From Orobanche coerulescens (lineage: Eukaryota; Streptophyta; Magnoliopsida; Lamiales; Orobanchaceae), in the NCBI GenBank assembly GCA_033398695.1, contig CM065817.1:63848001-63912000 (forward strand): DNA of 64,000 nucleotides, read 5' to 3'. Each line of letters starts with the position of its first letter. Within the stretch, counting starts at the first letter, position 1. Position numbers and translations under genes: made by a program. Shown here one piece after another: positions 57,449-64,000 of this stretch. The notes beneath the pieces were generated by a model. That model was given only the letters and a program-made list of their open reading frames with translations, was not told the origin of the DNA and did no database searches.

Positions 57449-59007
57449 TGTAACGCCCTGGCTTTCTAAATTAAAAATAACGTTACACAGCTCAAATTTT
57501 TCCATAAAATTTTTATATAAATTCGGAGTATTTGCGGAGGTATTTTAGTCAGTAAATCTTCAATAAAACTCGTTTATTCAGACATCAGTACAGTTTTACA
57601 AAAACATGGGAAATCACATATTCGAACATAGTCCGTTGAAATTATATTCGTTGAAGAACATCAAGTGTTTCGTAAAAATAATAACAATTATGGCGACAAC
57701 ATCTTTTATTCTTTAGAATTTCATCATGTTGGGAGTATGTATTCATCTTCTGCTTGTCCCGACCGTCGATTCCTTAGCCTGAAAAACATAAACGACGAGG
57801 TGTGAGTACACGAGCATACTCAGTGAGATTAAACCCTTATAAATCGTCAAAATCATGTCGTGTAATGCACATAAAACATTCTTATCTGTGTGAGACTCGT
57901 CTCGGCTTTCTTTCATTCTTTCGACCCTCACGGTCGTCATGTTACACGACACAACGATGACCGTAACATATTAAAACAAGATAACCTCACCTCGTTCTTT
58001 GAAATCTTGAAATATCTTCCTTTGAATTTGGCTCGGTTGTCCTTCTTGGATCCCGGATACGCTTCTCCTAGCACTTGAAAATACTTTTTCATATTTCCGG
58101 TCATAAATTCTTGATGTGAAATCTGAAATCTCTTTGAGGACTTTTATCAAACACCTTTGAAAAACTGTCAGATTTGAGCTGTCTATTTTATCGGGATTTT
58201 TAAGTCCTTTTTAATTTTTGTAATAGAAATATGTTAGGGCGTTTTAATGTAGAGGTTCATAGGTTCAAAATGATATATTATATGTACAAAAATACGTCTG
58301 GTAACATGTATAAATAGGGGCTCAAATTCGGTTGAAAATCAACCTTACCCGGACAGCTGGAAGCATTATCCGGACAACTGGAAGCCTTATCCGGACAGCT
58401 GGCCGAGAAGCTTCTGTCGGTCGTGACCGACCTTATCCGGACAGCTGGCCGAGAAGCTTCTGTCGGTCGCGACCGACCTTATCCGGACACCTGACCGAGA
58501 AGCTTCTGTCGGTCGTGACCGACCTTATCCGGAGAGTTGGACAGCCTTATCCGGATAGTGGTCGAGAAGCTTCTGTCGGCCGTGACCGGCAGCTGTCGGT
58601 AGGCATGTCCGGCGGTGACCGGCAGATGTCGGTCAACTTGGCTCAGCCGGTTCGACCCCTTCCCGATGTCCAAATTCGATTTCCCGATCTGTTCCGGACT
58701 CGTCGGAGTTAAATCTTCGATATGCTCAGAATGGATTTTCGATAATATTAAAATAATAATTTAATATTATTTTTGCAATATAAGTGTTCTGTAATGAAAT
58801 TTTATCGTATCAAAATCGCCTAACTTTTCAAATCACTTTCATAAATTCTAAAATGATCCTTATAATTCATTTTGAAATCTTTTCCTTTTAAGTCCTTCAT
58901 TTTATGCTAGAACGATCGGTCCAAGTATCGACAACCTATAAATATTAAAATCAAAATCCATGATCGTTAGCAAAATAAATAGTATTTAAATAAGTATTGG
59001 CGTTACA
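57449..59007 (-). mobile_element. LTR H-5
   Basis: 1559 bases with well-kept palindromes (58345-58640) but many short losses in the last 250 bases. Confidence 0.86.
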
Positions 59008-59713
59008 ATCCTCCCCTTTAAAAATTTCGTCCTCGAAATTGAGCTTCAGAAAGAACTTTGAAAATATATATCAAACCTTGTATGAGTATTTTCATCAATA
59101 ACTTTAAAAATATCGTACAAAAAAACATCACTTTCAAACCTTTCTTTGAAATCATATTTTGTTCCTTTAGGATAACATTTAAACTTTCACATATCTTTTG
59201 CCGACACAATCATTCTATACTCATACCGAAATTTTAAGTCTTCATAAAAGAGTGAATGCTTGAAAACATTACCTCGGAGTCGATGTTGGGCAAGAATGAT
59301 GAACCACATATTCTATCGAAAATATAATCATGCCGTAATTATTCGTTATACTTTTAAAAATAAGAAAGTTTTGAAATATCTTGTTTTGTATAAGTAAATC
59401 TTTTTTAAACCTCCTTAATCAGTATAGTCCCATACCTATACAGTCTTGGAATACCTCTCGTTCGTGAGAATTCGGTTCATCATGTCCCTCCGCCTAGAAG
59501 CCTTGTCGAGCCGCTCATTGTCCGTGCCCTTTTTCTTATTGCACCGGCGATCACTCCCCTTTCTCGGAGCCGCTCATTGTCCGTGCCCTTTTCTATTGCA
59601 CCGGCGATCACTCCCCGCCCTCGTCGGCCCCGGGTGTCACATGTTCACCAGCTTCCGCTTGGTTCATCCCCAAATCTCACCGTACTGAGAGAGGACTTGC
59701 TTCGATACCATTC
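59008..59713 (-). mobile_element. H internal 5
   Basis: 706 bases, shortened by scattered 1-4-base losses (GTTCGTGAG for GTTCTGGTGAG; GTCGAGCC for GTCAGGAGCC). Primer-site complement reads GCTTCGATACCA. Confidence 0.83.
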
Positions 59714-62412
59714 TGTAATGCCCTGGCTTTCTCAATTAAAAAGAACGTTACACGGCTCAAATTTTTCCATAAAATTTTTATATAAATTCGGAGTATTTGC
59801 GGAGGTATTTTAGTCTGTAAATCTTCAATAAAACTCGTTTATTCAAACATCAGTACAGTTTTACAAAAACATGGAAAATCACATATTCGAACATAGTCCG
59901 TTGAAATTATATTCGTTGAAGAACATCAAGTCTTTCGTAAAAATAATAACAATTATGGCGACAACATCTTTTATTCTTTAGAATTTCATCATTGTTGTGT
60001 CAAGAATTAACACTCTCCGACCGGCGATCGCCTCGGAGATCGGGCGACCTAGTCATTGCCGAGCAGCCGAGGCAGAACGGCCGACCGGCGACCAGGCGGC
60101 CAAGCCTTAACCCAGCGGACGAGCTAAATCGGCCAACCGTAGGTCCCAGGACAAGTCCCGGTGCCAAGCGGTCGACCTCAGATACGATCGTCACTCGGTA
60201 CTCGGCGACCGACTCCTGGCGACCGACAAGCGGGCGATCCTCTCTCGGCTTCTGCCGACCGACCCTAGGTGACCGACCGAATGCCGACCCTCAGCAACTG
60301 GCCGATGGCGACCTCTGATGACCAGCTAGAGACGACCGCCCCATGTCGATCAGCACCGATGGCCATCCAGTCGGCAAAGGCCGAACCTTAAGACTGGCAC
60401 CACGTGCAAGATCCGAGACAAGATCCGCATATATCGGATCATTGACCACAGCCTAGCAGAATCTTTCCACCAGCCGATAAGCCGCCGAAAGCTGTCAGTA
60501 GGGCCGCATGTGACTGACTCCGGACGCGTGCTGGCTCCTCATTGGACCGCCCAGCTGGCGCCGACACCTACCTTGGACTTTAGCCCGACATCCCGGGTGA
60601 TCGCCACATTATAATATTGGCCGGCGAACGATCACCCCATTATTATAATGGCCGGAAGGTGATCGCCCACCAAAGGACAAGACTGGGCTGCCACTATAAA
60701 TACACGGCTCCCTACACTTGTCCAAAGGACCGAGATTTTTTGGCTCACAAAACACTCTCTGCATTCCCACGAGCTTCAACTTCCTTCGGATTTCACACAA
60801 TACAGAAGCAAAACATCAAGCACTTGGCTATCTCCAACTCTTGGCAACAGCTATCATTCGGTCTTACTTCTCCCGGCCTCTCTCATCAGGAAGACGATCG
60901 GCGGGGACGAAGAACACCGATCTTCGCTCAAGAGCCGGATTAACAGAGTCTTTTTACACTCATTGTATTTAGATTTCTCTCATTAATACTTGTATCCACG
61001 AATATTTGTATTAATATCATCTCGCGAGAGCATTCAAGCCCGGGCCTAACAAACCCGGCAAATCTTGTGTTATTTATCTTCTCTCGGAAGTGCTCCCGCA
61101 ATTGTTGTTTGTTGTCCGTCTTCCAGCAGTATTAATCTTCGGATAAATATTTTGGGCAACAACAATCATGTTGGGAGTATGTATTCATCTTCTGATTGTC
61201 CCGTTCGTCGATTCCTTAGCCTGAAAAACATAAACGACGAGGTGTGAGTACACGAGCATACTCAGTGAGATTAAACCCTTATAAATCGTCAAAATCATTT
61301 CGTGTAATGCACATAAAACATTCTTATCTGTGTGAGACTCGTCTCGGCTTTTTTTCATTCTTTCGACCCCTCACGGGTCCTCATGTGACACGACACAACG
61401 ATGACCGTAACATATTAAAACAGTATAACCTCACCTCGTTTGCTGAAATCTTGAAATATCTTCCTTTGAATTTGGCTCGTTTGACCTTCTTGGATCCCGG
61501 ATACGCTTCTCCTAGCACTTGAAAATACTTTTTCATATTTCCGGTCATAAATTCTTGATGTAAAATCTGAAATCTCTTTGAGGACTTTTATCAAACAACT
61601 TTGAAAAACTGGCAGATTTGAGCTGTCTATATTATCGGGATTTTTAAGGCCATTTTAATTTTTGTAATAGAAATATGTTACGGGCGTTTTAAAGTAGAAG
61701 TTCATAGGTTCAAAATGATATATTATATGTACAAAAATACGTCCTGTAACATGTATAAATAGGGGCTCAAATTCGGTTGAAAATCAACCTTACCCAGACA
61801 GCTGGAAGCATTATTCGGACAGCTGGAAGCCTTATCCGGACAGCTGGCCGAGAAGCTTCTGTCGGTTGTGACCGACCTTACCCGGACAGCTGGCCGAGAA
61901 GCTTCTGTCGCTCGCGACAGCCTTATCCGGACAGCTGGACAGCCTTATCCGGATAGGGGTCGAGAAGTTTCTGTCGGCCGTGACCGGCAGCTGTCGGTAG
62001 GCATGTCCGGCGGTGACCGGTAGATGTCGGTCAACTTCGCTCAGCCGGTTCGACCCCTTCCCGATGTCCAAATTCGATTTTACGATCTGTTCCGGACTCG
62101 TCAGAGTTAAATCTTCGATATGCTCGGAATGGATTTTCGATAATATTAAAATAATAATTTAATATTATTTTTGCAATATAAGTGTTCTGTAATGAAATTT
62201 TATCGTATCAAAATCGTCGGAACTTTTCGAAATCACTTTCATAAATTCTAAAAATGATCCTTATAATTCATTTTGAAATCTTTTCCTTTTAAGTCCTTCA
62301 TTTTATGCTAGGAACGTATCGGTCCAAGTATCAGACAACCTATAAATATTAAAATCAAAATCCATGATCGTTAGCAAAATAAATAGTATTTAAATAAGTA
62401 TTGGGCGTTACA
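59714..62412 (-). mobile_element. LTR H-6, interrupted by a solo C LTR
   Basis: TGTAATGCCC to GGGCGTTACA. Without 59993-61169 it is about 1.52 kb. Part of the palindrome cluster is deleted (61790-62045 is shorter by one unit). Confidence 0.86.
59993..61164 (+). mobile_element. Solo C LTR with ATCAT target duplication
   Basis: 1172 bases, TGTTGTGTCAAG to GGGCAACAACA, with ATCAT at 59988-59992 and 61165-61169. TATAAATAC at about 60695. No internal sequence, so it arose by LTR-LTR recombination after insertion. Confidence 0.92.
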
Positions 62413-63130
62413 ATCCCCCCCTTTAAAAAATTTCGTCCTCGAAATTGAGCTTCGTAAAGAACTTTGAAAATCTATATCAAACCTTGTATGAGTATTTTCA
62501 TCAATAACTTTAAAAATATCGTGCCAGCAAAAACATCACTTTGAAACCTTTCTTTAAAATCATATTTTGTTCCTTTAGGATAACATTTAAACTTTCACAT
62601 ATCTTTTGCCGACACAATCATTCTATACTCATACCGAAATTTTAAGTATTCATAAAAGAGTGAATGCTTGAAAACATTACCTCGGAGTCGACGTTGGGCA
62701 GCAGCGATGAACCACATATTCTATCGAAAATATAATCATGCCGTAATTATTCGTTATACTTTTAAAAATAAGAAAGTTTTGAAATATCTTGTTTTGTATA
62801 AGTAAATCTTTTTTTTTTAAACCTCCTTATCTGTATAGTCCCATACCTATACAGTCTTGGAATACCTCTCGTTCTGGTGAGAATTCGGTTCCTACCATGT
62901 CCCTCCGCCTAGAAGCCTTGTCAGGAGCCGCTCATTGTCCGTGCCCTTTTTCTTATTGCACCGGCGATCACTCCCCTTTCTCGGAGCCGCTCATTGTCCG
63001 TGCCCTTTTCTATTTCACCGGCGATCACTCCCCGCCCTCGTCGGCCCCGGGTGTCACATGTTCACCAGCTTCCGCTTGGTTCATCCCCAAATCTCACCGT
63101 ACTGAGAGAGGACTTGCTCCGATACCATTC
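62413..63130 (-). mobile_element. H internal 6
   Basis: 718 bases; ATCCCCCCCTTTAAAAAA polypurine tract, primer site 63116-63127. Confidence 0.85.
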
Positions 63131-64000
63131 TGTAATGCCCTGGCTTTCTTAATTAAAAAGAACGTTACACGGCTCAAATTTTTCCATAAAATTTTTATAT
63201 AAATTCGGAGTATTTGCGGAGGTATTTTGGTCAGTAAATCTTTAATAAAACTCATTTATTCAAACATCAGTACAGTTTTACAAAAACATGGGAAATCACA
63301 TATTCGGATATAGTCCGTTGAAATTATATTCGTTGAAGAACATCAAGTGTTCCGTAAAAATAATAACAATTACGGCGACAACATCTTTTATTCTTTAGAA
63401 TTTCATCATGTTGGGAGTATGTATTCATCTTCTGCTTGTCCCGTCCGTCGATTCCTTAGCATGAAAAACATAAACGACGAGGTGTGAGTACACGATCATA
63501 CTCAGTGAGATTAAACCCTTATAAATCGTCAAAATCATGTCGTGTAATGCACATAAAACATTCTTATCTGTGTGAGACTCGTCTCGGATTTCTTTCATTC
63601 TTTCGACCCCTCACGGGTCGTCATGTTACACGACACAACGATGACCATAACATATTAAAACAGTATAACCTCACCTCGTTTGCTGAAATCTTAAAATATC
63701 TTCCTTTGAATTTGGCTCGGTTGTTCTTCTTGGATCCCGGATACGCTTCTCCTAGCACTTCAAAATACTTTTTCATATTTCCGGTCATAAATTCTTGATG
63801 TAAAATCTGAAATCTCTTTGAGGACTTTTATCAAACACCTTTGAAAAACTGTCAGATTTGAGCTGTCTATTTTATCGGGATTTTTGAGGCCTTTTAGTTT
63901 TTGTAATAGAAATATGTTACGAGCGTTTTAAAGTAGAGGTTCATAGGTTCAAAATGATATATTATATGTACAAAAATACGTCCGGTAACATGTATAAATA
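63131..64000 (-). mobile_element. LTR H-7 (cut by window end)
   Basis: Starts TGTAATGCCC as in H-6 and is colinear with H-1 up to the TATA region at the window edge. Confidence 0.86.

Larger units (their letters stand above)
42416..64000 (-). mobile_element. Family H head-to-tail LTR array
   Basis: Seven LTRs of about 1.56 kb (starts 42456, 44740, 47030, 55185, 57449, 59714, 63131) alternate with internals of about 0.72 kb, all on the minus strand, and the array leaves the window. Each LTR is TGTAACGCCC..GGGCGTTACA or a near variant. The primer site and polypurine tract of every unit are in place, but nothing codes for protein. The end signature (AAATTTCGTCCTCGAAATT) is Tekay-like. The period is about 2.28 kb. 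A 5.7-kb composite and a solo LTR interrupt it. Confidence 0.9.

Noticed and set aside
58332..58712. 126-codon frame repeated in several H LTRs, downstream of a plus-strand TATAAATAGG
   Set aside because: Starts at TTG, not ATG, consists of translated palindromes, is antisense to the element and is disrupted in H-3, H-4 and H-6.
1..64000. Host protein-coding gene between elements
   Set aside because: Every stretch over about 300 bases was assigned to an LTR, an internal region or a pol fragment; no non-transposon protein similarity was recognised. Only about 160 bases (50357-50513) remain unassigned.

Overview
The window looks like repeat-dense plant (angiosperm) heterochromatin. I found no host gene, rRNA or tRNA gene. 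Almost every base can be assigned to LTR retrotransposons, mostly Ty3/Gypsy chromoviruses of Tekay/Del type, plus a Galadriel-like gag-pro element, a Galadriel-like integrase fragment, Copia-type LTRs and a miniature LTR element. Family letters (A-H) are mine. A plant origin follows from chromodomain-tailed integrases, initiator-Met-tRNA primer sites (TGGTATCRGAGC) and the LTR styles; the species cannot be told.

Layout. 1-193 is the 3' end of a plus-strand Tekay element (family B). Its 3' LTR starts at 194 and is split by two nested insertions. The first, 770-19901, is a minus-strand tandem of family F (LTR-internal-LTR-internal-LTR) flanked by the 5-bp target duplication TGCGA; its third LTR contains a complete plus-strand gag-pro element G (14029-18298). 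After more of LTR-B (19907-21258) comes family A, a minus-strand Tekay element arranged LTR-internal-LTR-internal (21259-34844), with recognisable but broken gag, protease, reverse transcriptase, RNase H, integrase and chromodomain. It is fused at 34845 to a second, 5'-truncated LTR-B, which is followed by a minus-strand Copia LTR (36599-37499), a minus-strand Tekay pol fragment (37500-39480), the chromodomain tail and LTR of another plus-strand element (E, 39481-41736) and a piece of LTR-B (41737-42415).

From 42416 to the window end lies a head-to-tail array of a minus-strand, protein-less Tekay derivative (H): seven 1.56-kb LTRs separated by 0.72-kb internals. The array is broken by a 5.7-kb composite (49017-54711) whose ends are two oppositely oriented C-family LTRs enclosing a 1.3-kb miniature element D, an integrase fragment and a truncated Copia LTR. 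A solo C LTR with target duplication ATCAT sits in the sixth H LTR.

Three patterns stand out. First, three unrelated families (F, A, H) form LTR-sharing tandem arrays. Second, the LTRs of A, B, E, F and H share one architecture although their sequences differ: a cluster of family-specific short palindromes, then a TATA-like box, a pyrimidine-rich leader, and an intron-like interval with donor AG|GCAAGTA (GT in H) and acceptor TTTCAG|G. Third, differences between otherwise nearly identical copies come as dense 1-2-base indels at CAG, CTG and CCGG sites. That is better explained by consensus errors at methylated plant CHG sites than by decay, so many apparent frameshifts here should not be trusted.
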